Assembly: GCA_963662175.1 (NCBI GenBank)
Contig: OY759225.1
Coordinates: 3,286,001 to 3,350,000 of the forward strand
DNA: 64,000 nt
Source of the DNA: Aradus depressus
Taxonomy: Eukaryota; Arthropoda; Insecta; Hemiptera; Aradidae
Reading direction: 5' to 3'
Below, one piece after another: positions 21,813-33,200 of this stretch. Under the pieces are notes generated by a model that ran no database searches, was not told the DNA's origin, and saw only the letters and a program-made list of their open reading frames with translations. Position 1 is the first letter of the stretch; each line of letters opens with the position of its first letter. Made by a program: the position numbers and the translations under genes.

Positions 21813-22026
21813 TCTTTAAAGTTGGGTTGTGTAAGATTTTGAAAGTATAATAATACATCTACCAGCTATATTATTCTCTCATTTATTTTCTGAAGTCCAA
21901 ACATAATATAGAAGTTTCGGACATTTACTGTACAATAGTAATAGGAAATAAAATCATTTGAATAATTCATTTAATACACAATTTGGTTCAAAATAAAACA
22001 ATTTGTATATGGGCGTCAAATAGCTT

Positions 22027-24597
22027 TTTTTTTTTTTTTCTTTTTTTTTTTTTTTTTCATTGGAGGGGGAAATGCTGTGACGCACATCCAGGGAAGGTAG
22101 CCCTGGATAGTGTGGGACTCGAGACGGTTCACCATCACCATACCCACTAAAACCCCCTCCTTGCCGATCCTGATTCCCTTCCGCGGAACTGACGGTCTGT
22201 CATTACTTCGCGGAAGGGAGGAAGGGTGGCTGGTAACACCCCTTCTTCTGTTTTATTACAGCTACTGTTCCTTGTCAGCCCTCTCCTGAAGGGCCAACCC
22301 GCCCATGATGAGCGCTGCAAAATCGCAGCCTTCATCCCACGACTCCTGGGAGCGCAGCATAGCGTCCACGTAACTGGTAGCAGTCAGTGGGGCGCCCATG
22401 CTGCACTCCAGATTTTTCCTTCCCTCCTCAAATCTGGGGCATTTGAGGAGGACATGCTCCGCCGACTCCGTCTCACCAAGGCACGCGGGGCAGTCTGGTG
22501 TTGTTGCTGCCCCGATTTTGTGGAGGTACCCCCGGAACCCACCGTGTCCCGTGAGTACCTGGGTGAGGTGGTAATTCACCTCCCCATGCTTTCTGGTGAG
22601 CCAAGGCTCGACTCGAGGGATGAGCCGATGGGTCCACCGTCCCTTTGTGGACTTGTCCCATTCTTCCTGCCACTCCCTAATTGTCCTGGCCCTCTCTGGC
22701 TCTGCTGGACCAGGGCTGGCCCCCGCGTCCTGATAGAAGACCCGGTTTCCCCTGTGGTCGAAGCGCTGCACCACCTCTTCCACCTGAACCTGGTCTTGTT
22801 TCCTTTTGAAGTGTCGCGTACGTTCCCGTGCCAAGAGGTCAATGGGGGGCAGCCCAGCAATTACATAGGCAGCGTCGCCAGAAACTGTTCGGTAGGCGCA
22901 TGCGACTCTCAGTGCGCTTCGCCTGTGAGCGGGGGCGATCAGCCTCAGGTATGAGGGAATCCTCGTTGCATCTGCCCATGTCGGGGCCCCGTGCAGAAGG
23001 ATGGAAGTGCTGACTCCTGCCAGCAGTCTTCTCCTGCTCTGCCTAGGGCCACCGACGTTGGGCAGAATTCTCGAAATCGCCGCCGATGTCCTGGCGGCCT
23101 TCGCTCCCACGTATTTGAGGTGCTCCCTAAAAGTGAGCCTCTGATCCAGCATTACTCCCAGGTACCTGATTGCCGGTTGGGTCTCGATAGTATAACCCTG
23201 GAAGGTCAGTGACATGTTGGTTCTGGCCTTCCTCCCGGTGAAGAGTACTGCATCCGTCTTGTGGATGGCCAGGGAAAGGCCCACAGAGCTCATCCAATGG
23301 TGTATCCGCTCCATCGCAGCCTGGAATTTGCGTTCCAGGTTTTCCAGATCATCAGCCACTATGACGATCCCTACATCGTCAGCATACGCCACCAAGGTAA
23401 GGTCTTCTGGCATTGGCAGGCTCAGCAAGCCATTGTACAGGATGTTCCACAGTGTGGGGCTAAGGACTGACCCTTGTGGAACTCCTGTAGTGACCTTGAA
23501 TTCCCTGGTTCCGTCAGTGGTGTCCGCGAACAGCATCCTCTCGCTTAGGTAGTTCCTGATGATCTTCATCAGATACCTGGGGATCTTGAAGTCCCGTAAG
23601 AGGCTCTCCCAGATCTTGTCCCACCGAGCCGAGTTGAACGCATTGCTGATGTCCAACGTGACCATAAGGCAACGCTTCCGGTTCCTTAGCGTCCCGGTTA
23701 TTGCTGCACACACCAGATTCTTCACCTCTTCCACTGCATCTGTTGTTGACCTCCCTGGTCGAAACCCATACTGATTGTCGGTTAGGCCAGCCTCCACATG
23801 CTCGCGCAACCTCTCGTGGATGATGCCTTCCAGCACCTTCCCCGCTGTATCAAGGAGGCAGAGGGGTCTGTATGCCGAAGGATCACCTGGGGGCTTTCCC
23901 GGCTTCGGGATCAGGACAAGACGTTGCCTTTTCCATCGACCAGGGAAAACCCCCGCTCTCAAACACTTATCGTACACGTCAGCGAAGACCATTGGCCTGG
24001 CCTTCATTGCTGCTTTCAGGGCTCGGTTTGGGATTTTATCCAGCCCGGGTGCCTTGTTGGCACCGACGTGTCGACAGGCTCTTTCAATTTCCTCTCTTGT
24101 GACAGGGGGGATGTCGTTTGGCCCGCCTTCATCCATCTCTAATGTTGCCACGCCGCTGCAGGGGAAGAGGCATTCCACGATGTTCTGGACCTCCCCTGGC
24201 TCCATCTTTGGCTGGCTTTTGTGGAGCTTCTTGGTCATGATCTTGTAAGCCCTACCCCATGGGTCTGCGTTCAACTCGGCACACAGCTCCGTCCAGCAGG
24301 TTCTCTTGCTCTTCTGAATCTCCTTGCGCAGGTTTCGCCTGGCCTCGGCGAACTTTTGCCGGAGCACTTCCGCGCTACCCCCATTCCTTTTCCTTGCCCT
24401 TTGGTACTGGCGCCTGACGGAGTGGCATTCATTGCGTAGAGCTGCGATGGTGTCACTCCACCAATATGCCGGTGGGCCCCTGATGCAACCCTTGCTGACT
24501 CGCATGGTGACGTCGCACGCACGGGAGAGCCAGAGCATGACGGCCTCTACCTGCTCGGCGGCACTCCCTGCGCCGGCGCTGTTAGTCTCAGGCGGCC
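22027..24597 (-). mobile_element. 5'-truncated R1-clade LINE
   Basis: This GC-rich insert in AT-rich DNA has a long RT ORF, a ~190-bp 3' UTR and an A-rich tail at 22028-22058. AAGCTATT flanks it on both sides (24605-24598 and 22026-22019 on the minus strand), an 8-bp target duplication. The endonuclease part and all of ORF1 are missing. The open frame and clean ends indicate a recent insertion. Confidence 0.85.
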
Positions 24598-24613
24598 AAT
24601 AGCTTAACATCAT
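22262..24613 (-). CDS. LINE ORF2 fragment: reverse transcriptase and C-terminal zinc knuckle
   Basis: This is an uninterrupted 783-codon frame. Its first five residues (MMLSY) are read from host flank and target duplication; LINE sequence begins at WPPETN. Visible motifs are YWWSDTIAALRNEC, LVLIPKPGKPPGDPSAYRP, NQYGFRPGRSTTDA, LDISNAFNS, GVPQGSVLSPTLW, the catalytic YADDVG, and, near the end, LTGHGGFRGYLH and the CPAC...H...C knuckle of R1-clade elements. The protein would reverse transcribe LINE RNA at a nicked target but lacks its endonuclease here. Confidence 0.85.
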   Translation of the reverse strand: MMLSYWPPETNSAGAGSAAEQVEAVMLWLSRACDVTMRVSKGCIRGPPAYWWSDTIAALRNECHSVRRQYQRARKRNGGSAEVLRQKFAEARRNLRKEIQKSKRTCWTELCAELNADPWGRAYKIMTKKLHKSQPKMEPGEVQNIVECLFPCSGVATLEMDEGGPNDIPPVTREEIERACRHVGANKAPGLDKIPNRALKAAMKARPMVFADVYDKCLRAGVFPGRWKRQRLVLIPKPGKPPGDPSAYRPLCLLDTAGKVLEGIIHERLREHVEAGLTDNQYGFRPGRSTTDAVEEVKNLVCAAITGTLRNRKRCLMVTLDISNAFNSARWDKIWESLLRDFKIPRYLMKIIRNYLSERMLFADTTDGTREFKVTTGVPQGSVLSPTLWNILYNGLLSLPMPEDLTLVAYADDVGIVIVADDLENLERKFQAAMERIHHWMSSVGLSLAIHKTDAVLFTGRKARTNMSLTFQGYTIETQPAIRYLGVMLDQRLTFREHLKYVGAKAARTSAAISRILPNVGGPRQSRRRLLAGVSTSILLHGAPTWADATRIPSYLRLIAPAHRRSALRVACAYRTVSGDAAYVIAGLPPIDLLARERTRHFKRKQDQVQVEEVVQRFDHRGNRVFYQDAGASPGPAEPERARTIREWQEEWDKSTKGRWTHRLIPRVEPWLTRKHGEVNYHLTQVLTGHGGFRGYLHKIGAATTPDCPACLGETESAEHVLLKCPRFEEGRKNLECSMGAPLTATSYVDAMLRSQESWDEGCDFAALIMGGLALQERADKEQ

Positions 24614-24639
24614 TTTAGATCACTATCTTTTTAATAATT

Positions 24640-25135
24640 ACACTTCATATAAAAGTCCTTTTTTATGTATTAATTCATACTTTGCTTTCATTTTATGTCT
24701 TTCTCCAACAAAATTCGTTTCATATTTAACATCCTATAAGTTCTATTATAATTAACTATTTTTTGTTTAATATGTTTATAATTATCATTAACTTTACTAG
24801 TTACTTATTATGTATTTTACTATTTTCGTTAACTTAATTATTTATTTATATTTTTTTTTCTAGGTTTCGCTTCTTGTAGACTGAGATGCATGTAATCGCC
24901 CCGAAATATCCTCAAGAAAGAAGACTTATGATAAATAAATATAAATATAAAAACAATGTAGGCTATTATATCCTATTGTTTATTTTATTTTCATAATTAT
25001 TATTATTAATCTTACATGTGTTTGTATATTAAAATAATATCGGTTCATGTATATAATTTATAAGCTATTTTCATGTATGACTTATCCAATTATGTTATGG
25101 TTTGAACAGAAATAAATATTATTGTTATTTCAGAA
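24640..25135 (+). repeat. Family E repeat, second copy
   Basis: TTCATACTTTGCTTTCATTT, CCTATAAGTTCTAT and CTGAGATGCATGTAATCGCC follow the same order as at 13745-14180. Confidence 0.6.
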
Positions 25136-25479
25136 TCTGGGTTTCAATAGATTTAGTTTTAGTGTGTAAATGGAATAGTTAGTGTACTGCAAACATTTTA
25201 TACTTCCCAACGATAATAAATGTGGTAATCGGTCAAAATGAATTATGCCCCTGAAATATTGATGGTCTGCAATGACATAAAGCTGAATAGCAGCTCACTT
25301 TAATGCAGGTAATTCTTAGTTTCCGTTGACAAATTTAATTAATTTGAAAATACTGCATGAGGGTACCTACTATGACGGTTAGTTTTTTTTTTTTTTTTGT
25401 TCTTGACTTCAGCATTGAGCAACTTCAAAAAACAATTTTATACATGTGAATTGAAACTTAAAAATCTACGCCTATCTCC

Positions 25480-25665
25480 TGGAAAAATCAATATACATTT
25501 TCGGAATGGAGATTGGGAAGTCTGAGCAGGTCCATGTAACTTGGGGTATCCTTTGTTATCTTCCGTACCTTACCTACAAATTTAGTCCTTGAATACGAAT
25601 ATTTACTGCAACACATGATAACATGCTCTGGATCCTCGGTCATTCCACAGTCCTCCGGTTAAGTT
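25480..25665 (-). mobile_element. LINE C-terminal zinc-knuckle fragment
   Basis: The minus-strand frame reads CGMTEDPEHVIMCCSKYSY and KITKDTPSYMDLLRLPNL, the C...H...C end typical of jockey or I-type ORF2. No other part of the element is visible. Confidence 0.55.
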
Positions 25666-25734
25666 AGTTTTCAAGAAATGAGGTAATGCAATTTGGGATT
25701 TTAGTAAATGGTGGGCATTGTGTAATAAGTCTGA

Positions 25735-25875
25735 GTGTCTTCCACTGGAAAAAATTTAGTATGAGGATTTAAGAGCCTCCATGTAAGTCAACTTGTTAAA
25801 TATTAGTGCAAACGGTCGACTAACTAAATTTGTTTTTCACTGTCAGCTTTTTAATTTGTATTCCTAAGATGCATG
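25735..25875 (+). repeat. Family B right end fused to LINE-like sequence
   Basis: GAGTGTCTTCCACTGGAAAA, GCAAACGGTCGACTAACTAA and CAGCTTTTTAATTTGTATTC also occur as one contiguous block at 50008-50145, so this chimera was copied as a unit. Confidence 0.55.
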
Positions 25876-25999
25876 TTTTGAGCTTTCTCCAAGTAACAGG
25901 TTAGTGTCCAGCTCTACTTCCACATCATTACAAAGTATAGGGGAAGTCATGTAATCAGTCACAAGTTTAAATAAATTTATTTTAATGCACTGAGCATAT

Positions 26000-26705
26000 A
26001 AACTACAAGTCACACCATATCAGTCCATATATAAATAAAGAAAAAAATATTTTTGAAAAGGATCAATGTAGATGTTGTTCTAGAGAACTCAAAGATATTG
26101 TTCATTTTTTATTAAACTGTCCTTTGTATAATAATATTAGAGAAAGATATTTATCTAAATATATTTAAAACTCTGATGAAGATGAAAGTAATATCATTAG
26201 AATATTAGAGATTGTTTCTATAGAGCAAATTAATGATGTATATTACTATATTCTGAATTCTATTAATTTAAAAAAGCAAACATTTAAAACAGAATCTAAC
26301 TCACAATAAAGATTTTAAACAAAATGAAATTAATATAAAGATAATCGAAAATGAATTAAAATTGAGATTTTCATATTAAGTTTTTGTTAAATACTTGTTA
26401 TTTACAGTTTAAGTACAAAGTGGTTTGACTTAATGTTTATTACTTTGGTTTTATTTAAAGTCATTATAATATATATATATGTGTATGTATGTATATAAAA
26501 GTATATATTTTTTCTGTTTTGCATTTCTCTTGGCTATTTGTATACAAGTAAATGTGCGCATTTATTATAATATTTAGATATTTAGAAATTTATTAAGTTG
26601 GGAAATTCTTACTTTATTATTATATATAATAATATAATATTCAAATTGTACCCCAACTCTCTACAATAAGCCTTAATAGGCTTCAATGTAGTAATAAATA
26701 AATAA
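26000..26705 (+). mobile_element. LINE 3' end, CR1/L2-like
   Basis: The frame near 26070 reads CCSRELKDIVHFLLNC and PLYNNIRERYLSKYI, a LINE C-terminal Cys/His block; a stop follows and EDESNIIRILEIVSI continues the frame. The 3' end has a small stem (AAGCCTTAATAGGCTT) followed by (AATA)n at 26692-26708. Stem plus short-repeat tail is typical of CR1/L2-type elements. Confidence 0.6.
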
Positions 26706-27239
26706 ATATAAACTACAAATCTCAGCACTTATTGGCCTGTATATTTTAATTACTTTAACCAATTTTAGGAATTCTTGCATCACCCTTTTTTCAGAATTCT
26801 AAGCTCTGCCCAACAATATGCATAAAAGTGTAGAGTGCAATTAGAAAAAATAAGTTCACATTGCAGCTTGTTTACGGGAAAACATTTGTACACCTAAAGC
26901 ACAATATTGAAATATGAAAAATGGTATTAGTCCCGTTTTTTTATGTGGCGTGGTCCTCACAACAATTAATAATGTAAATTAGTAATTTACAAATAATAAT
27001 AATAATAATATTATAATAATAAAGAAAAGTAAGAAACCTTTTGTTATTAAAAGTTATATTTACAAATTAAATACAATATTTTCTTATACTTAATTTCAGA
27101 CAATTGTAACAGTAAAGTTTTTAACATTAAATGAAAAAAAAAAAAAAAAAAAAAGTTTTTTCAATACTGGGAAGATCCTGTTAGAAGCAAAATTTTGAAT
27201 AATGAACAGGTTGAGATGTTCTGAAGGGGAATCAACTAT
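26706..27239. other. 3' flank of gene B
   Basis: AT-rich. An A tract of about 21 nt lies at 27133-27153. No canonical AATAAA was found on the minus strand within about 250 nt of the gene B stop, so its poly(A) site is not located. Confidence 0.4.
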
Positions 27240-27258
27240 TTAGTAGTGATGCTGCTTC
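27240..27258 (-). CDS. Gene B exon 4, 19-nt terminal coding exon
   Basis: The acceptor TTATGTTTACAG|G completes the split Arg codon and adds KQHHY and TAA. The exon is tiny, but phase and acceptor fit exactly. The alternative is a protein ending at the TGA inside the exon 3 donor (…YGGR*), which would be one exon shorter. Confidence 0.6.
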
Positions 27259-30200
27259 CTGTAAACATAATAATATGTAGGTTAGTAATGTATTATATAC
27301 GTTAATGCTAATGTCAAATATAGATTGTTATTATCGACAATAGATTGTTATTATAGACAACAGCTTGTTTTTATCGACAATAGACTGTTATTATAGAAAA
27401 CAGCTTGCTATAATCGACAATATATTGTTAGAAAACAGCTTGCTATTATCGACAATATATTGTTATTATAGAAAACAGCTTGCTATAATCGACAATAGAT
27501 TGTTATTATAGACAGCTAGCTGTTGTCTTGATAATAATCGACAGTAGCTTGTTATAAACGTGAATTCCACGCGTGAAAGACAAAAATATTAAAAGGAAGA
27601 TTGAATAAGTTGGGCCTTTTTATGTGCGAAGAGTCCTCTCGGGTCGAAGAAGGATGTTTATAAAGATTATCCCGAATGATTTTTTCAATGGTGTTGCTTC
27701 TTTTGTTACTATATTATGCAGTTTATGGAACATGTCTGCATTTCAAATTTTCCTGAGACAACCTCCATCCTTAGCAGAGTATAATTAGAAACAGACCGCA
27801 CAGAAGGTTACAAAAAAAACCCAGGATGACCTCACCTGCCACCATAAGTGCTGGCCCCGGAGCTGGAACTGGCCGCACTGCCGCCTCCGTAACCACCTCC
27901 GCCGCCTCCATGACCATCTCCGCCGCCTCCATGACCATCTCTGTGACCACCTCCGCCGCCTCCATGACCATCTCTGTGACCATCTCCGCCACCTCCGTAA
28001 CCACCTCCACTACCACCCCCACCTCCATAACCACCTCCAACTCCTCCGCCCCCTCCTTTACCACCTCCATAGCCACCTCCTAATCCCCCTCCATAGCCAC
28101 CCCCAGAACTACCTCCATAGCCACCTCCAGAACTTCCTCCTTGTCCACCGCCAGGATGACCACCTCCGCCGCCATAACCACCTCCCTGACCTGCACCTCC
28201 TCCATCTCCATGTCCACCACCTCCGCCGTATCCGCCCCCGGGACGCCCTCCGTAGCCGCCACCTCCGCCATTACTTCCTTGTCCGCCGTACCCTCCCCCG
28301 TGATTTCCTCCTCCTCCTCCTCCTCCCCCACAGTTCCCTGTGTTACAGCCCCCACCTTTGCCCCCTCCAATGCTAGCAGCACTGGCAGAACTACTAGCGT
28401 AGCTCCCACTCGAACCTCCCCCACCTCCGCCTCCGCCGTAACTTCTTTTTTCCCGTGTTCTTGGGACATTATCATCCTGAAAAAAAATAAATAAAATAAA
28501 CAAAAAATTAATATTAAAACAATATTCAGCAAAAGAAGTGATAATACTTAACATTGTTTGCAGAGATATTGAGAAACAATAAAAAATGAATGTTTTTTAG
28601 AAGTACAATTATAACATAAAATATATATATATATATATTATTCGTTTAATTATGCAAGACCTAATTCTATAAAGCTGTAAGTAAGTGATTTTTATCAACA
28701 AGGCCAACCTAGAAGAGAGGCCCAACTCACGCCGTTCCATCTTTTAATGAACTTTCAAATTCTTGTTTTAGGTAATTCCATTCCAAATCTACTCTTCCGT
28801 GGGCAAATGTTCAAAAAAATCGTCTACGATGTTTGTGAACCGATGTTTTGACGCAAATGTAGTTTCGTAACAAAACATTCACATGCGAACGTTCGTATAG
28901 AAGACTCTAAAGCCAATCGACCGTTTGGGTTAACACTTAACATTTGACCTACAATGTGGCTTCAGAATTCTAATAAAAAATGTTGTGTCGATACATTCAT
29001 TCTTCAGTCTCCCCCTTCCCTTCTATTTCACGGGAAATTAATAGGTGACATCCTTACAAGGTTTTGAATTTCAATATAAAATTTCATGTCGATACATTTA
29101 TTATATTAGGATTATTGAGTTGGGCCCTTAATCTGATCCCGCTGAAAATTAATAGATGTCGTCCTTATAGTATTTTCGACACATACCTTCCGATAAAGTT
29201 ATATTATTTTTCATATTTTTAGAACGAATCTTATATTGAATATTCGAACATCATACTTTGAATCTGTATCTTCAGGAACAGGATTTAGTAAACATATTAT
29301 TTCAGAATCACTAGTTACTTGGAGACAGGAAAAGTGATTCTATAATTTCCCATCTGATGTATTATTGTTTTATATTGTACATTAGCATCTCTAAAAATAA
29401 TTAAAAATTTAAAGGTATTCTAAAATCTTCTAACTTATAATTACTAACCAGGCTGACAACGTTAATAACCTAAATTATGGTTAACTAATTGTAGTTAAAA
29501 ACTGTTTGAATTATTGTTTATATGCCAATATACTTAAAGAACTAACGCTGAATTTGCTGACAAGACTGACTGCCTAAAGCTAACCGTATAAGAAGTGAGG
29601 ACGCCCACCTTCACTTCACGATAGTATTTCCCTTTAAAGTGTGTCACTTTTACCAACTCCAAGTGTTCTACAAATTATCGTATACGAACACGATCATTCT
29701 ATCAAATACTACTCGCATTCTATCAAATACTACTCGCATTTTAAAACGACATTGGCCGCGGGACCTGCTATGAAATGAACCTATGTGGAGTGGCCATAAC
29801 ATGACTTTCTTACACCAACCACCTTTTTACAGACTCTCCCCCCCCCCCCCTTCCCCCTTCTCAAATTCATTTCAAACTAGCATTATAGGCTAAACAAACA
29901 GGTGTTGGCATCAGCGGTTTTCTTTGTTTCATTGTACAGCGTAATGCTGAGAGGGACTTTCTCATATTCGGTAATATAAAGGGAAGAGAGAGATTTGTAA
30001 AAACGTGGTTGGTATAAGTAAATTATGGCCACATCAGATTTTTTTTTCTTTATTCTTAATTATTTTTAATAACAAACGAACAATAATAAAAACACAATTC
30101 AAACATTTCATTGCAATATTTGTTGCGCTATAGAAAAAAATATATTCGAAAAATCGTATTTCAAATAAAATAAGCCTTTTAGTTTTCTGTACAACTTTTA

Positions 30201-33200
30201 TTTGAAGATATGTTTGATTAAATCATATGATGAGCTGTCTACTATAAAATGTAATGGGTTGTCAATAAAGTTATGTCCGATTTATAAATTGGCATAATAA
30301 AATAATTGTTTACATCCCTGTGATTGTTTATGTTAATTTTCAAAAGACAAGGATTTGTTGGCTTCAGTTCTGAGTAAACAATCCTGTTTACAAAACAAAA
30401 TTATCTCAAACAGTAATTAAGTACTCAACATGGAAGTGACAGAAGAACATTTGAGGCACTGTAAGCTTTTTGAATTTAATCGCGGTAACAATGCAAGTGC
30501 TGCGGCTCGAAGCATTTGTGCGGTGTATCCTGGTGCGGTAGAGGAGCGCACGTGCCGCAGGTGGTTCGAAAATTTTCGCAACGGTGGTTACGGCCTTTCA
30601 GATTCATATCGTTCAGGTAGACCGGAAGTGTTAGACGATGACTTCCTGAAAGAAGTAGTGGAGAGCGATCCTCGTCAAAATTTGAGGGAAGTTGCAGAAA
30701 AGTCCCATGCAACAATTGGAAATCGCCTCCAAGCACTTGGAAAAACGATTAGAGAAGGAGTATGGGTTGCTCAAACACTCTCACTCAAGAACAAACAACA
30801 GCGACTTTCCATCTGTACATCATTGCTTTCTCGACAGACGCAAACCCCTTTTTTGGACCGTATAATTACTGGGGACGAAAAATGGGTTCTATATGAAAAC
30901 CCAGAGAAGAGGAAACAATGACTGATTGCGGGAGAAAAACCAGTTCATGCCCCAAAAGCAGGGTTGCAACCAAAAAAGGTGCTGCTTTGCGTCTGGTGGA
31001 GTAGGCAAGGTATGGTCCACTTTGAGCTGTTAAAACCTAACCAAATGGTTACTGGAGAAGTCTATTGTCAACAATTAGACAGATTGGGTGAGGCTTTACG
31101 GATTGAAAACCCCGCATTGGTGAACAGAAAAGGTGTTATTCTGCATCATGACATCACCAGACCTCACACATCCAAACTCACTCAGCAACTAATCATGAGT
31201 CTAGGTTGGCAAGTCCTCCCTCAGCCCCGCAATTTACCTGACTTAGCCCCATCAGACTACCATCTTTTTCGGTCGCTTGATCATTTTGTAAGGGGTAAGA
31301 ATTTCAAAACACCTGAAGAGGTGACATCAGCATTACAAGCTTTCTTCGATCAAAAAAATCCTTTTTTGTATCCGGGATTGATAAGATGCCCGAACGTTGG
31401 TTGAAGGTAGTGCAACTTGATGGAGAATACATTGTAGATTAAATTTTTTTTTTAATTTTAACGAAATTCGGACAGAACCTTTTTTACAACCCAATACATA
31501 GACTCATGCTCGGGATTTAACTACGAGGTCATATCGCCTACTACCAGAGTGCTCTTTCATCAATCTGGTGGACATGAGCCCGACTCTATTGTGGCAGTTC
31601 TAAATTCAACTAGGATAGAGGTCTTTAACAAGTATCTAACAACGTACAGGCTCGGGACCATCGCTTAACGTCCCATCCGAAGCTTTTACTTCCCAGATAA
31701 AAAAACTAAGGGCATACCACTGAGCTACCGGCGCCCTCAAATCAGACCAAAGTTAGGACATTAAATTTTAAGTTCATCGCTATAATGGTTCGTGAGTTAG
31801 AGGACTCCAAACACACCAGATATCATCACGATAATGGTCAATACGTGATCAGAGAAGCTTGAAATGAGAAATTCATCGACCTTGAATTTATACACTATTA
31901 GAATACTATAGTATATAAGAAAATAATAAAAATAGCGATTTTATTGTGTGCCCAATCCGGAGATAAATCTGGTAGAAATAGAACATCTGATAACCCTGTA
32001 TTATTTTTGAAAAAATTGTCCTTGAAGATCTTCGAAGGTAAAGAAAATTAATGAACCCATCTTTAAATAGACCATTGTGTCCTTTTTTGAAATGCATTTT
32101 AATGCATAGCACATCAACAGATTATGAATTAGTTCGAAGCATGGAGAATATTATTAAAATATTGGGAGTAGCCATGAATCCCAAAAGAATGAGGAACATT
32201 TTCTTCCGTTCAAGCCTATTTTGTGTTTCATCCTTCTCTTGCTTTAAAAAAATCGTCGGTAAATTACAGACTATGTACTTGCCCAGCAGGAAAATAAATC
32301 AATTACGTTCCCCCTCCATGCATTTGGCCTGAAACTCAATTTTCGACTTATAGTGACTTCTGAATTCTGATACATTGGGAAGGCGTCGGTAGCGTGCTAG
32401 CCTACTGAGCTCAAGATCGCGGGTTCAACACCCGGCCGAGTTTCTTAGGTTTTTTTTATCAGGGATGTAAAAATCCTTGAGCACACCGTCCTTCGGATGT
32501 TATGTCAAGTGATGGTCCCGAGCCTGTGCGATGTCAGGTACTCGTTGGCGGTAACTAAACCTGAGTATGCAAAATTGAGGACTACTACAGTAATCATGCT
32601 CATGGTAGTAGGCGATTATGACCTCGTCGGGATAAAATCATTTTTCATTTTCTTTTCGATGCTGCCATAGCTCTTGCATTTGCTCGGCACGACTTTTTAG
32701 GTTTTTTAAATTCCTTTTGATGCGAGCTTTCCTCTGATTTGTGTTTTCTATAATTCCTCGCATATTTACGATTCATATGAGACGACATCTTTAATTTTTT
32801 TGCAATTTTCAATTTAATACCGATTTTTACATATATTTCGGCAAATATTTTTATTGTTTCACTTTGAGTCATAGTAGTGCTCCTCAAGCTCTTTACAATG
32901 ACACCCGAATCAACGTCCTATCTAAACGCATTATCACGCTACACTAATTTCTAATTTTACACAACGCTAATCCGCACCAATCATCCGCCGGCGCCCACAC
33001 TAGCCCGATAACGTCACAGACAAAACAAACACTGCACAACAAACACGTACAGACATGCTCTATCCATTGTGACCTCAATCGTTGTTATTGCATTATTAGT
33101 TTCGTAGTTATTATCGATTGAAATCTGACGGTATTTTGTGACACAAGAAAGTTTGACCGGCTATCACTGTGCTTAACGAGCGAATAGACGTTTTCACGTC

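Noticed and set aside
22226..24602. Many plus-strand ORFs opposite the R1-clade LINE
   Set aside because: They are antisense shadows of one GC-rich RT frame.
27771..28532. Long open frames in other frames and on the plus strand across the Gly-rich exon of gene B
   Set aside because: GGN repeats keep all frames open; only the minus frame with REKR|S joins proper splice sites and a signal peptide.
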